From: Mycosarcoma maydis
Taxonomy: Eukaryota; Basidiomycota; Ustilaginomycetes; Ustilaginales
Assembly: GCF_000328475.2 (NCBI RefSeq)
Contig: NC_026500.1
Span: 124,001-188,000 of the forward strand
Length of the DNA: 64,000 nucleotides
Reading direction: 5' to 3'
The position numbers were made by a program, and so were the translations under genes. Below the pieces are notes generated by a model. It had not been told where the DNA came from. It ran no database searches and saw only the letters and a list, made by a program, of their open reading frames with translations. Positions 31,345-42,700 of the stretch are shown here, piece after piece. Position 1 is the stretch's first letter, and each line of letters starts with the position of its first letter.

Positions 31345-33684
31345 ATGCTCAGGTCGGCTTCCAGTTCAGTACGGCTCGCAGCTCTTCGTGGGCTCCGAGC
31401 CCCATTGTCTTCATCCCTGCCGTGTTGCAGCAGCAGCTGTCCTTCCCTGACACCATTCCGCTCGGCACCCTTTAATCCAGCGCAGCGTCAAACTCGCACG
31501 CTTGCTTCGCTTGCTTCGACATCAACCGCCTCAAATACTGAGGTGGCCGGCCAACTAGGGGGCGAGAAGCTGGACAAACGTCATGACGCATACTACGGAG
31601 CCTTTCCAGCACGGACACACACTTGCGGCGAGCTGCGTACCTTGCATGATAAGCAGCAAGTCGTGCTCACAGGCTGGCTGCAGTCATCCCGGCAGGTATC
31701 CAAGCAGCTCGGATTCTTTACGATCTTCGATCATACCGGCAGCATCCAACTTAAAGTACACCGCACGGAAGCTTCGCCTCTTCTGCTCGACTCGTTTTCA
31801 TCGATCCCGCTACAGAGCGCCATCCTGATCAGAGGAAAGGTAGCACGTCGCCCGACGCACGACTCGAAGGCGGATCAGTCGACAGGAGCAATCGAGGTGC
31901 TGCCAGAAAGCTTGACGCTGCTCAATCCTGCGACCAAGGATCTGCCTTTTCAGCCTTCGGACTCTATCCATGCCGATGGCGTCTCATCCGAGCTCCGGGC
32001 TCGATACAGATACCTTGACCTTCGACGTCCATCGCTCGCCGAAAACATTCGTCTGCGCAGTCGCATCACGCATGCCATCCGAAACCACCTGTACGACAAT
32101 GGTTTCCTCGAGATCGAGACCCCTGTGCTGCTCAGTTCCACACCCGAAGGCGCTCGAGAATTCCTTGTGCCCACTCGTCTATCCTCATCTTCCAACGCCC
32201 AGGCAGAACCACATTTCTACGCTCTACCTCAATCGCCTCAGCAGCCCAAGCAGCTTTTGATCGCTTCCGGAGTCACTGATAAGTACTTTCAAATCGCAAA
32301 GTGCTTCCGCGATGAAGATGGACGCAAAGATCGCCAACCCGAGTTTACCCAGATCGATCTCGAGATGGGTTTCGTCAGCGGTGGACCCGAAGCCGAATCA
32401 ACATCATCTTTGACATGCGATGCAGATGCAGATGCAGATGCCGACGCCAGGGATGCGCAAGGTCATTGGAGGATCGGAGGTCAGCAGGTGAGGGATGTGA
32501 TCGAAGGCTTGATAGCTCACGTCTGGAGAGCTGCTGGCAGAGGCAGTGTACCCCATCGCTTTCCTGTCATGTCGTACTGGACCGCCATGACTCGCTATGG
32601 ATCCGACAAACCAGATCTGCGATATGGCTATACGCTTCACGATGTTTCGTCCGGCTTTAAGCCTTGCTCTGAGTCCGATGTTGCAAAGCTCGATGCTACG
32701 AGTGTTAGTCTCGAGATCCTGCCGTACCAGCATCATGCAGCTGGTTCGCTATCCAAGAAGGAGCTTGAGCGCCTCCTCTTACCGTTCAAAGGCAAAGTCG
32801 AACGGTTTCGCATCTCATCCAAGGACAACATCCACGAACTTGCTGCGCTACTGCTCAAGAAGAGCGCGTTGACCCGGCAGTTTCTTCAGAAGGAGTTTGG
32901 GAATGACGTTTCTGTCTCGGAGGTGGATGTGGAGCATCTCGCACAAACGTTGCGTGCTGCTATCGAGGCCGAAGCGCGCTCGGACGACTCGTCTGAGCCG
33001 GTGGATATCTTTGTTTCGCTGCGTTCGAATCCACCGGAAGGTGGCAGCACGCCGTTGGGTGAAGTGCGCAAACTTGTGGCTGCGTCGCTGTGTGACAAGA
33101 AGCTGCTTACCATGTCGGGCGATGCATTGGCATGGATCACCGAGTTCCCACTGTTCACGCTAGCTGATGACGACAAGAACGCGCTCTCGTTGCAGTGCTC
33201 GTCTTCTCGACGCTGGCAATCGAGTCACCATCCCTTCACTGCGCCGGTTGCGAGCGACATCGCGATGCTGCTCGGTGGCAATCTCGATGCGAGTTCGATC
33301 GCTTCGATCCGAGGACAGCACTACGACCTCGTCCTCAACGGCCAGGAGATCGGCGGTGGGTCGGTTCGAATTCACTCTCGCGCCTTGCAGCAATGCGTCT
33401 TGGCACACATCCTCGAGTTGACCCCCAGCGAACAAGCAAGGTTTTCTCACCTGCTGCATGCGCTCGACTGTGGCGCCCCACCGCACGCCGGTATCGCCCT
33501 CGGCTTCGACAGGCTCATGGCCATCTTGTGTCGCACAGAAAGCATCAGAGACGTCATCGCATTCCCCAAACAAGGCTCTGGCATCGACCCTCTTTTCCGA
33601 TCCCCGGCTCCCCTCACCGCTCCCGACCAAAACAATCACCCCACACACTCCCTGTTGCGCCTCTACGGCTTGTCCAAATCTTGA
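31345..33684 (+). CDS. Aspartyl-tRNA synthetase, mitochondrial (bacterial type)
   Basis: A 779-residue class II synthetase that charges mitochondrial tRNA-Asp. The first 60 residues are rich in Arg, Ser, Ala and Leu without acidic residues, a typical presequence. An OB-fold anticodon-binding domain follows (about 90-200; VVLTGWLQSSRQ). Motif 2 is FRDEDGRKDRQPEFTQIDLEM near 321, and motif 3 is GIALGFDRLMAI near 716. Between them lies the bacterial-type GAD insertion domain (about 500-610), which separates this enzyme from the cytosolic eukaryotic AspRS. An Asp-Ala repeat (DADADADAR) coded by GATGCA repeats sits near 358. The start at 31345 supplies the presequence. Confidence 0.93.
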   Translation: MLRSASSSVRLAALRGLRAPLSSSLPCCSSSCPSLTPFRSAPFNPAQRQTRTLASLASTSTASNTEVAGQLGGEKLDKRHDAYYGAFPARTHTCGELRTLHDKQQVVLTGWLQSSRQVSKQLGFFTIFDHTGSIQLKVHRTEASPLLLDSFSSIPLQSAILIRGKVARRPTHDSKADQSTGAIEVLPESLTLLNPATKDLPFQPSDSIHADGVSSELRARYRYLDLRRPSLAENIRLRSRITHAIRNHLYDNGFLEIETPVLLSSTPEGAREFLVPTRLSSSSNAQAEPHFYALPQSPQQPKQLLIASGVTDKYFQIAKCFRDEDGRKDRQPEFTQIDLEMGFVSGGPEAESTSSLTCDADADADADARDAQGHWRIGGQQVRDVIEGLIAHVWRAAGRGSVPHRFPVMSYWTAMTRYGSDKPDLRYGYTLHDVSSGFKPCSESDVAKLDATSVSLEILPYQHHAAGSLSKKELERLLLPFKGKVERFRISSKDNIHELAALLLKKSALTRQFLQKEFGNDVSVSEVDVEHLAQTLRAAIEAEARSDDSSEPVDIFVSLRSNPPEGGSTPLGEVRKLVAASLCDKKLLTMSGDALAWITEFPLFTLADDDKNALSLQCSSSRRWQSSHHPFTAPVASDIAMLLGGNLDASSIASIRGQHYDLVLNGQEIGGGSVRIHSRALQQCVLAHILELTPSEQARFSHLLHALDCGAPPHAGIALGFDRLMAILCRTESIRDVIAFPKQGSGIDPLFRSPAPLTAPDQNNHPTHSLLRLYGLSKS

Positions 33685-33698
33685 CATTCGTCACTCTC

Positions 33699-33793
33699 GC
33701 AACTGCTCACACGTCCATCTCCTACCACCACCCTCACAGCAGCCATCGCAATGCTCACACGTCCATCTCCTACCACCATCCTCACAGCAGCCA
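33699..33793 (+). repeat. Direct repeat of about 48 bp after the AspRS stop
   Basis: The segment starting TGCTCACACGTCCATCTCC at about 33703 is repeated once at 33751 with very few mismatches. It falls in the 3' UTR space between the convergent AspRS and LIM genes. Confidence 0.85.
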
Positions 33794-33891
33794 TGGCAAA
33801 GTGAAAACACATTTCAGACAAACCTACACGCTAGCAGCTACAAACACCTCGAAAAAGCGTTCTCGCACTTGGCCTCCTACCTTTCGTTGAG

Positions 33892-36596
33892 CTAGATCAT
33901 GTTGCGTAACAAGACCTTGTAACAAGCCTCGTCATACGGTCTGCCATCCTTGACGAAAAACATAGTATCCTCAAACGGTTTATCGCAGCTGCAACAAGTG
34001 AAGCACTCCGGATGCCACTTGGCTCGTAACGCCGATATGAGATCGCCGAGCACCGGCTTCTTACAACCGTTACACCTCGGCTTGTGCAAGTTGACATGGC
34101 ACTTTTCGCAGTACGGGTAACCCTTATGGACGATAAACTCCATACCGCCATGCTTGACTTTGCCATTCTCATCCGCCGTCATCAAGCCTGGATCGCTACC
34201 GGCAGCCGAACCGGCGGCCTTGGGGTCGAGGAAAGGATCGCCACAGTTGGCACAGAAAAAGTGGAGTTCGTGATAACATCGTTCCGCCGTCTCTCCGTCC
34301 TGCCCAGTGAGCTCTTCGTCTTGCACGCTGATGTAGCGTTCATCCACGATAGGTGTTCGACAATGGAAGCAACGTTTCGAGAAGAGTTCGTGGTAATCAA
34401 AGTGGCAATACGGAAGCCCTTGGTGTTCGTAAAACGCGACGTGCTCGAGCCCCTCGGAGCAGTGCGCACACACGAAGCATCCCGGATGGTAGGTTGTTCC
34501 TAGTGCATGCACCACTTTGCCCGCGATCCATTTGCGACATCCATGACAACCTGCACCGCTGCCGACAGACGATGCAGAGACTCGACCATTCGTCGCCGAG
34601 CCCATGGCGGTGGCCGCTCCGCTAGAGGGTGCATGACTCGTGCCTGCACGTTGTGATTTCGCAGATGGCTCCGCTGAAAATGAGACCGAAATCGAAGGTC
34701 CTTTCGACGCGTTGCTCGTCTGCGAGCGGACGTCGTCATCGTCAGCAGTGACAGAAACCATCGGCCCCGAACTCGAGCATGCACGCTCATCATCCGCTCC
34801 ACAGATCTGAATCGACGGTCCTGCCGCGTGTCCCCCGTCATCGCCATCACCGCCCGGTAAGACGATCGTAGGCGCCGTAACAGCCTGTTGAATCGCCTTT
34901 TGACCTGGAGGTGGACCAGCTCTTGACACGCTACTGCCACGTCGACGTCTCGGTTTTTCCGGCTCCTCATCCGGAGCTTCAAAGCTGAAAACGGGAACAC
35001 TTGGCGCTGGTGTTGAGCAAGCAGCCGCCTGTGATGGATTTGCATTGCCTACAGACATGCTAGCCAATGAGTCGACCAATTGAGCTGTTTCTTGATAGCG
35101 AGCAGGCTCATGACGACGAGATGGCTGCGATGGTTGAGCGTGTACGTGTGATGCATCAGAGGCCAGACTCGGTTGCACGGCATTCTGAGGGGGCGCAGGG
35201 GCTGTGGTCACAGAGTGTTGAAGCGCTGGCGCCGCAGCAGGCTCCGGTAGAGCACGAGGGCGGACAGGACTCGAGTCGATCGAATGGCTGAGGACGGAGC
35301 CAGTACTCTGGCTTGATCGATGGGTTGCCTGAACAGCTACCGAGGGCGATTCGGTGGGATGTTGCTCAGCGATGCGTGTGCGAGTGCCAGTCGTGGCGGC
35401 TACGGGCTCGCTTTGGCTGGCAGGCAGCTCGCGCGTATGAACGGAAGGGCTAGCAGCCATTCTGGTAGGTGGAAGAGGGGGCGAAAAGGTGGTGCTAGCC
35501 AAGGCGCTGCGGAGCGGACGTCTTTGTGGGACGCCTCTGGCCATGAGGGCTTCCGCTGCCAGCCGTACGCTCTCGGTACGGTTCAGAGCAGATGCAGGCA
35601 GACGCGACGTGGTGCCAGCAATAGGCGATCCTGGACTGCCTGGATCCGTTCTGGCCAGATTGGATGCCATGTAAGCGGATGCAGTGGATATGGTCGCCGA
35701 AGAGCCCGACGGTGGTCTGGGAAGGTCACGTCGGACGCTTGCACGATTGGTGAGACCGATCGGGCTTGTTACAGGCGAGCCGGGCGCAGACGGATTGGAC
35801 GAAGTTCGCGATGGTTGAGGCAACGGTCTGCGAACGGAGGCAACGGATGAAGTGGTGGACTGTCTGCTCAGATCGGTCGCGTGACCAGGACGCGGGGAAG
35901 TAGCGGATATAGGTGGAGAGCTGATCTGCATAGTTGGCGAGACATGCGTATTTGATGGAATCATGGAGGGTGGAGCGCCGGCCGAGGCAGGAAAGGTAAT
36001 TCCTGGCTGCTGAGACGATGGGACAGTAGCACCAGGTTGATCCCATGGTTGCTGGACGCCAGGCGGTGTGACGGCAGGATACTGGAAATGAGCTGGTGCT
36101 TGCTGGTATACTGGCTGGCTTTGTGGTGTCGGCGCCCACGGCTGATGCTGCTGCTGAGGTGGAACGCCGTAATGGGGCACATGTGGTGGGATTGGACTAT
36201 GAAGAGGAGGCATGTATTGCAGGTGCGATGCTGGCACTGCGCTCAAGGGTGGTTGAGCTGCAGAGTAGGGAGATGTGGTAACAGGTGCTGGTGCTGATGC
36301 TGCGGCAACGACGGAATCGTACACAGTCGGGTGAACGGGAGAGACACTGTTTGCCGGCAAATGCTGCTGGGCATAGATAGTGCTATGCGGTTGCTGAGAG
36401 TAGGAAATGATGGGTGCGCTGTCTCTGCGCTCTCGTGAATATCCCGGGTAGCTTGGACTAGCGTTGTTGTCCGAGCAGCTGTGTGCCATGACAGCAGAGG
36501 TCATGGGAAGTTGTGCTGGTGCATGGACAGCATCAGGAGCGACAGCATAGGGCAATTGTTGTGTAGGTAGCACAGGGTGCTGTGACTGATGGTAGA

Positions 36597-36659
<63 letters not shown>

Positions 36660-37170
36660 GTTGATGCTGGTAGTTGTAGAAAGCGCTGGGTGCTGGTGGC
36701 ACTGGGTTCGAGGTGACTTTGGAGCGTACCCTCTTTACGGACGAAGCCGGTGCAGAGGATGAAGACGTCAGCTCCTTGAGGTCGGAAACAGAGGATCTTC
36801 GTGAGCTTGGAGGCTCGGGTGAGTGGGAGCTTGGTGGAAGGTAGCCGCCACGCGTGTGCATATCATTCATGGTGCTGCCATTATGCGCAGACAAAGGCTC
36901 GTACGATGAACTCCTACGAGGTTTGCGGACCGCGGTGGTTGGAGGAGGAGGTGGCGCATGGGCGAGCCAAGCGGCTGACATGTCGACGGGTTCTTGAAGC
37001 GCCATGTTTGGGACGATCGGGCGTGCCTGCCGTGAAAGCAAGATGGAGCCTGGGGACGGCGTGATTCTCGAAGAGGTACGACGTAGATATGGCAGCAATA
37101 CGATCAAGATGATGGTAAAGATCAAGGAAGCGTCGCATCCGAGTGGGCGCAGCGCAGTGCTTGATGCCAT
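33892..37170 (-). CDS. Paxillin-like protein with three LIM domains and polyQ
   Basis: A protein of up to 1092 residues. About 860 residues of low-complexity Pro/Ser/Gln-rich sequence are followed by three C-terminal LIM zinc fingers starting near 870 (CHGC), 933 (CFHC) and 1031 (CNGC). The second LIM domain carries a loop of about 30 residues. Order and position match fungal paxillin relatives (Pxl1), which link Rho signalling and the actomyosin ring to the cell cortex. That function is inferred. The polyQ run (about 170-192) is coded by (CAG)19. The first ATG (37170) would add a hydrophobic segment, IFTIILIVLLPYL, odd for this family. The ATG at 37005 (MALQEPVDMSAAW) has a better context (A at -3) and is a likely alternative start, giving 1037 residues. 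Confidence 0.8.
36601..36657. repeat. (CTG)19 microsatellite, coding for polyQ on the minus strand
   Basis: Nineteen perfect CTG units inside the LIM-protein gene. The run is pure, so its length is expected to vary between strains. Confidence 0.95.
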
Positions 37171-38319
37171 GCAAACAAACCCCAGTGAGCTGCCGTCACA
37201 GAGTCGAGTTGTGCTGCTTTCGGCTGTGTTGCTGCGCTATTCAATCACGAACATGCTTGATTCCGTGATTGCTCTCGAACTAAGTTAATTAGTCAGGGTT
37301 CAATGCAAAACATGCTTTCCTTCCCTCTCTCTTTCCAGAATTGCATCGCGAATTGAAATCACACCCTCACGACTCAGGCCACTCACACGGAAGGTAAGTC
37401 AGCACGTAGGTCGACGCGCCACGACTCACGTCAGATTCATCATCAACATAGACAATAAATAAATTCAACTTCTCATCCAGCCAAGCCAGGAGAAGAACAA
37501 ATTTACAGTAACGTTAAATTATTTTCGAAATCGTGCGTGAGGCGTGAAGCGTGAATCGTGAATCGTGAATAGGAGCGTAGCAAAAGGGGCGCAACGAGAA
37601 TCCCTTTCTTGCTCGTACTTTTTCCGTGACCAAGTCACAAAGTTGCTCACATAGTTGTGGTGCGTGAGTGAGTTAGCTGTGTGTGAAGCCACAGATCGGG
37701 AATATCAGTTGTCAGTCGTGAGTGTCACAGAATCACGCCCCTGTGACTTTTTGGTGCCATGATTTTGGTGCCACTATTTCACTGTCAATTTTTGAACTCG
37801 TAGACGTGGAACGTTCACGGGCCATGATCGGAGCTGCTCCTCGCTGTTGCTGAAACAGGGGCTTCGTTGACGCTACATTCATGATTAACCTCGGCCTTCA
37901 AAACAACTTTGGCCAAGCTATGGTTTGATACGAACCAAATCTCAACGTGCAAGAGTAACGGTAGTTTGACTGCGCAATACCGGGGACTACTGTCCAGTAC
38001 AAGTCCCTACCATCTTTCCAAATTTACGAGACTGGGGTTGCAAGTCTCTCTCATAGCTTATGTAAGCATTTGTTACGTAGTCCGCGGCGGTCAATTCAGA
38101 CAGAAAAAAGGGCGCAACGCTTCTTGGTTGGAAGATCGTGTTTCAGCAAGCACGGGTTAGGGAAAATTCACGATTCACGATTGGCTCTCAGCGCTTCTTT
38201 GGTTGGTGCAAGAAACAATCGTGAATCGTGAATCTTGACTGTCTCTTTCGGCTCCTCCGTACCATCATCTTCTCTCTTTGTATCGACGCTGAATTGAATA
38301 GCAACGATATTCACACGCC
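37171..38319. other. Divergent intergenic region, AT-rich in places
   Basis: No gene is seen. It holds an AT-rich patch (about 37447-37530), a run of CGTGAATCGTGAATCGTGAA (about 37549-37570) and a further inverted pair at 38167-38180 and 38218-38233. Confidence 0.55.
38167..38233. repeat. Inverted pair of ATTCACGATTCACGATT units
   Basis: TTCACGATTCACGATTGG on the left faces CAATCGTGAATCGTGAATC on the right across about 35 bases. The two arms can pair as a hairpin. Located 90-150 bases upstream of the 38320 gene. Confidence 0.85.
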
Positions 38320-39222
38320 ATGTCGGCTTCCATCCGCAACTTGCAGAGGGGCGCCACGCGCGCCTTTTCACAGAGCAGCGCTGCTCAGGTCTCACGCCAG
38401 AGCCCTGTTTGCTCTTCTTCCAACCCAATCGCATCCTCGTCTTCGAACTCGGGCCGTTCCAATCAGCACAACAAGCGTCAAAAGAGGAAAAAGGATGGCA
38501 TCCTTCGCAAAGCTGTAGAAATGTACCACTTGACTCCGTCTTTCCTTCCAATGCCGCACCAATCTTCAGCCTCTTCCTCGGCCGCTTCCTGGGAAGCAGC
38601 GCTAGACAACACGATCTACTCTTCCATCCTCAACACAGACTCTGTATCACGCCGATCGCCCAACCTTGTTCCTCGAGGCCTGTCAGAGTTCTCCCGTGAG
38701 CAATCCAACCGGGCTGCCTCTGTGCCCTCTTTCGGCAACACCGAAGAGTCGGCTTCCAGCCGCGCCAAGGATATTCACTCTTTCGCCTCGGATCTCACTA
38801 GCACCACCTTCCTCACACGTAGAGAGAGGGAAGCCGCCGCAGCCGATCTCTTCTCTGCGAATTCATCCCAGCTGGACAAGCCCGCTTCCTCTTCACTGCC
38901 GAACGCAGGTGGTCTCGATCAGTTCACCGATGCCGACATCGCCATGTACCAGAGAAGGCACAACCATGCCGCTGGCGCTGGATTTTCTTCGGGCCTCGAC
39001 AGCAGCAGATACTCTGGTGCAGAGAGGCTGTCCCATCTCGACCGTGTCATTCCCGGCGCAAACGAGTGGTACCGCAGTCAAGGTCTTGACTCGAGGAGCG
39101 CCCGAGTTCGCGACGCCATCTTTGGCACAGTCAATGGCGAGCTCCCCGGTCTCGAAGTGATTCGCGAGAGGATTGCCAAAATGAGGCGTGAGAATCCGTC
39201 GCAGAAGCCGGCCTCCAATTGA
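38320..39222 (+). CDS. Unrecognised protein, probably mitochondrial
   Basis: A 300-residue protein I do not recognise. Its first 25 residues (MSASIRNLQRGATRAFSQSS) form a basic, Ser/Arg-rich amphipathic start typical of a mitochondrial presequence. A basic patch (NKRQKRKKDGILRKAVEMYHLTPSFLP) near 50-75 and a C-terminal helix (GLEVIRERIAKMRREN) look conserved in character. The middle is Ser/Ala-rich and low in hydrophobics. No transmembrane segment is visible. Codon use matches the neighbours, and the frame is open end to end from a good ATG, so it is likely a real gene. A mitochondrial ribosomal or expression factor is possible but unsupported. Confidence 0.7.
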   Translation: MSASIRNLQRGATRAFSQSSAAQVSRQSPVCSSSNPIASSSSNSGRSNQHNKRQKRKKDGILRKAVEMYHLTPSFLPMPHQSSASSSAASWEAALDNTIYSSILNTDSVSRRSPNLVPRGLSEFSREQSNRAASVPSFGNTEESASSRAKDIHSFASDLTSTTFLTRREREAAAADLFSANSSQLDKPASSSLPNAGGLDQFTDADIAMYQRRHNHAAGAGFSSGLDSSRYSGAERLSHLDRVIPGANEWYRSQGLDSRSARVRDAIFGTVNGELPGLEVIRERIAKMRRENPSQKPASN

Positions 39223-39725
39223 TCGCCTGCATCTCTCAACTCAGTCTTGGGCTTTTTTGTACAGTTCTGTCACATTGTTCAACAAAGAGCATTTATCGCT
39301 GCATTCGCTCGATCGCCTGCAAAACTCTACCAGGAGGCCCTGATCGGCTTTGCCGAAAAGCCATCGCGAATCCGGCAAGCTTGATCTCCCTCAACGAGCA
39401 CAGCGAGCACCATCTTCGGGCAACCCCGATGCTCCTCTCTCGTCCAAAGTTTCTCTGGCAGATTGCCTGAGCTAGAAGCTCAAGCTCACAGCTGAGAAGA
39501 TGAGCAACGCGCTTCAGCCTACTAACATTCTCTATGATCTTTCTTGTTCACGTTTCCAAACGAGCAACCCGATCGCTCGCTGGCCATTTATAAGAACGAG
39601 TGTGTTTCCCCCTTTGCACATCCTTCCTCTCTAACATCGTCTGCTCACTTGTCCCCAAAGAGCGCCTTTCTCCTCTTCCGTCCCCGTCCAACGCACTTCA
39701 GTCTCATCCTCACCTCATATACAGA
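39223..39725. promoter_or_regulatory. Promoter region of the plus-strand PKS
   Basis: Holds a TATA-like TTTATAAG at 39587-39594, 132-139 bases before the ATG at 39726, and a CT-rich leader. No further gene is seen. The PKS frame remains open upstream to about 39600 but has no ATG before 39726. Confidence 0.6.
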
Positions 39726-42700
39726 ATGAGCGCTGCTATCCTCCCCTCGTCAGCCATATCTTTCGACTCTACATTCTCATCCTTCGACAACGCCGTTCCC
39801 AGCGATGACTCTCAAAAGTTTGATCCTCCCTCCCCACCTCCCCTGCCACGCGCTTCCGTGATTGTCTTTGGCTCACAGGGCTCGGATTTCCTAAACGCTT
39901 TCGACGCCATCATCGGCCTTTCACATTACCATGCCGAGCTCGCTGCTTTCCTCTCCTTGGCTCTTACAGCCGTCCGCGCCGAGCTCCAAAGCGTCGCGAG
40001 TCGTTATCATCACGTGCCCGAATCGGATGAGTTCACCACAACAGGCCAAAGAAAAGCCGAAGTGGAGCTCTTGGCCTCCCTTCCTCCCTTTGAGCCTTTT
40101 GCTGGGCTCAGGACACTCGTAGACTTTCATCGTCGTAGCCAGCAGAAAGATCCAACGATCAACGGTGTGCTCCTCTGTCTTCTCCAAACCGCAAGCGTCG
40201 TCGCAGTTTGCTGCGTGGCACACCATGACCAGGATGACCCGCATGCACCCTCGACCGCATCTGGCCTCAAGCGAGCCTGGAAAGCTTTGACGCAACCTTG
40301 CTCACACTTGCTCGGCTACTGCACCGGCGCTCTCTCTGCCTTCAGCCTTCGCGAGATGGTCGAGCACGAGGCCACAGCATCATCGGTCGACATCTGGGCT
40401 TACGCAAAGGATGCGATAAGAGCTATTCGTATCTGCTTTTGGATCAGCCTGCGCTCAGCGCACGCTCGTCTTCGTCTAATCTCGGCAGACGATTCTGCAA
40501 CTGCATCCGATCCCTGGAGCTTCCTCGTCTCGGTCAAAGATCCAGACCTTATTCAAAATGTCTACCTGTATCTTGCCCGGTTCAACGATCTTGAGCAACA
40601 AAGGCCACTCGATAAACCAATTCCCCTCGTTGTCTCTGCCAGAGCACTCAATCAGATCTCAATTGCTGGTCTTCCAAGACAGCTGCAACGCTTCAAGGCC
40701 TACTTACTCGAGCACCTCGGTTCCAAATGCAAGATGTTTTCTCTAAAGTTGTTCTCTCCTTATCATATGTCAGATCTCGCGCCCGAAGCAGATCTGGTCA
40801 TGCGCGATCTCGAGCATCGAAAGTTGGTCGACCCTTCCAACTTGTCACCAAGCCTCAAAAGCTTATGGGAGACGAAAAACGCCAACATTCTATCCGAGGC
40901 CAATTTGCAGGAAGCCTTGCGTGTTCTTGTAGCGACCAATCTGTGTGCCACTGCAGACTGGAATGCCATGGTCGACCAGTTGGTTTCTCTGGAAGGCGAG
41001 CTCCCTCGTTCCATGCACCCGGAAGACCGGGTCGTTGTCTCCTTCTGTCCCGGTGCCAGCCTTGGCGCCGACATTGCAATGCGTCTCTCCAGTCTCCACG
41101 ACTCGTGTGATTCGAATGGGTCAGTCGTCCATATCGATGTGTCTGCTGCCCTTTCGGAGCACTTGATGCATCCGTACTATTCAGGACTCGATGTCCCGTT
41201 TGTATCCCAATCCGACGTCAATGGCGAAGAGGTTGTGATTGTATCAATGGCTTGTCGTTTCCCTGGCGAGGTGTGCAACCCCGACCAATTTTGGACTTGC
41301 CTTGAAACAGGAAGATCGACGGTCACAGAAATTCCCAAGCACTTGTTTGACATTGATGCATACTATGGCGACGGCGTCAACCAGACTATGGCAAGACACA
41401 TGCATGCCTTACCCGAGAACGTGGTCAAGTCGATGGATGCACGTCTGTTCAGCATGTCTCCAAAAGAGATCGAGCAGCTTGATCCTCAGCACCGTCTGGT
41501 GATGCTTTGTTCTTACGAGGCACTCGAACGGGCAGGATACTCGGCCGAAGCCAACTCTCCTTCGTCTTTCGACGGCAAGCGTATCGCCGTCTGTATGGCC
41601 GCGAGCTGGGACGACTACCGAGAAAACGCCAGTTGGAACATTGGCAGCTACTTTATCACTGGCAACATCCGTGCCTTCATCCCTGGTCACGTGTCCTTCT
41701 CACTCAACTGGGAAGGACCCAGCGTATCGGTCGATTCACTCGAATGTTCGGCGGTATCAGCATTACAGTGGTCTAGACGCGCACTCCTGAGCGGACAGTG
41801 CGATGTGGCACTTGCTGGTGCTGTCAACGTTCTGACACAGCCGCAAATGTTCATCGCTATGGACAAAGAAGGTATCCTCTCTCGTACTGGAACGAATGCT
41901 ACGTTCTCCTCCAAACTCGATGGAAAGACGAGAGGCGACGGATGCGGTGTTCTGCTGTTGAAGCGACGCTCAACAGCACTTCGCGATGGCGACAAGATCC
42001 TCGCCACTCTGCCAGCTGCCAGGACCACTTACCATGGTAGTGCCCATGAGAGTGAGGAAGCTAGCACCAACCAGTCACGCTTTCTGGCTCGAGTCATGTC
42101 CGAAGCAAGTGTTCGTGCATCCGATCTCATACACATCGAAGCAAGCGGATTCCATACACAACAAGCAGAGGCCGCCGAGTTCGAATCTTTCAGCCGTCTG
42201 CTACCTCAATCCCAAGGTGATCGTTCATCCCAGGTCAGAGATAGGATCTCGGTCGCGAGTTCTCGGCCGAACATTGGTGCAGGCGAAGCGGTGTCTGCCA
42301 TGGCGTCGGTGATTAAGGCTGTGCTCATGTTTCAGCAAGGCAGTGTGCCACGACAGATCTCCATCTCGGATCCGTCCGAGCTTCAGCCCAGCATTACTGC
42401 GATCTGCGCCGGTTCATCTTTGTTTGTTCCAACGCAAGCGCGAAGACTGCCGTCCGATAGAGACCACGAAGGCCGACACGTTATCCTGGTCAACAGTCTC
42501 GCGAGCACAAATTGCCATGGAGTCGTGCTGGTCGGTGCACCAACGACTGACGACGTTGCACCACTGCAGATTCGTTCCAAAGCACTTGACGCCACTTTTA
42601 CACGCACAGAAGGGACCTGGGTCTTTCTGCTCTCCGCAAAGACGAGGGAGTCAGCAGAGATGCTAAGAAAGGCCCTGATCGACTATCTTCGCCGTGACGT

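Noticed and set aside
39600..39725. PKS A start upstream of 39726
   Set aside because: The open frame continues, but the first ATG is at 39726; the earlier codons are GTG-type openings and the TATA box position fits 39726.
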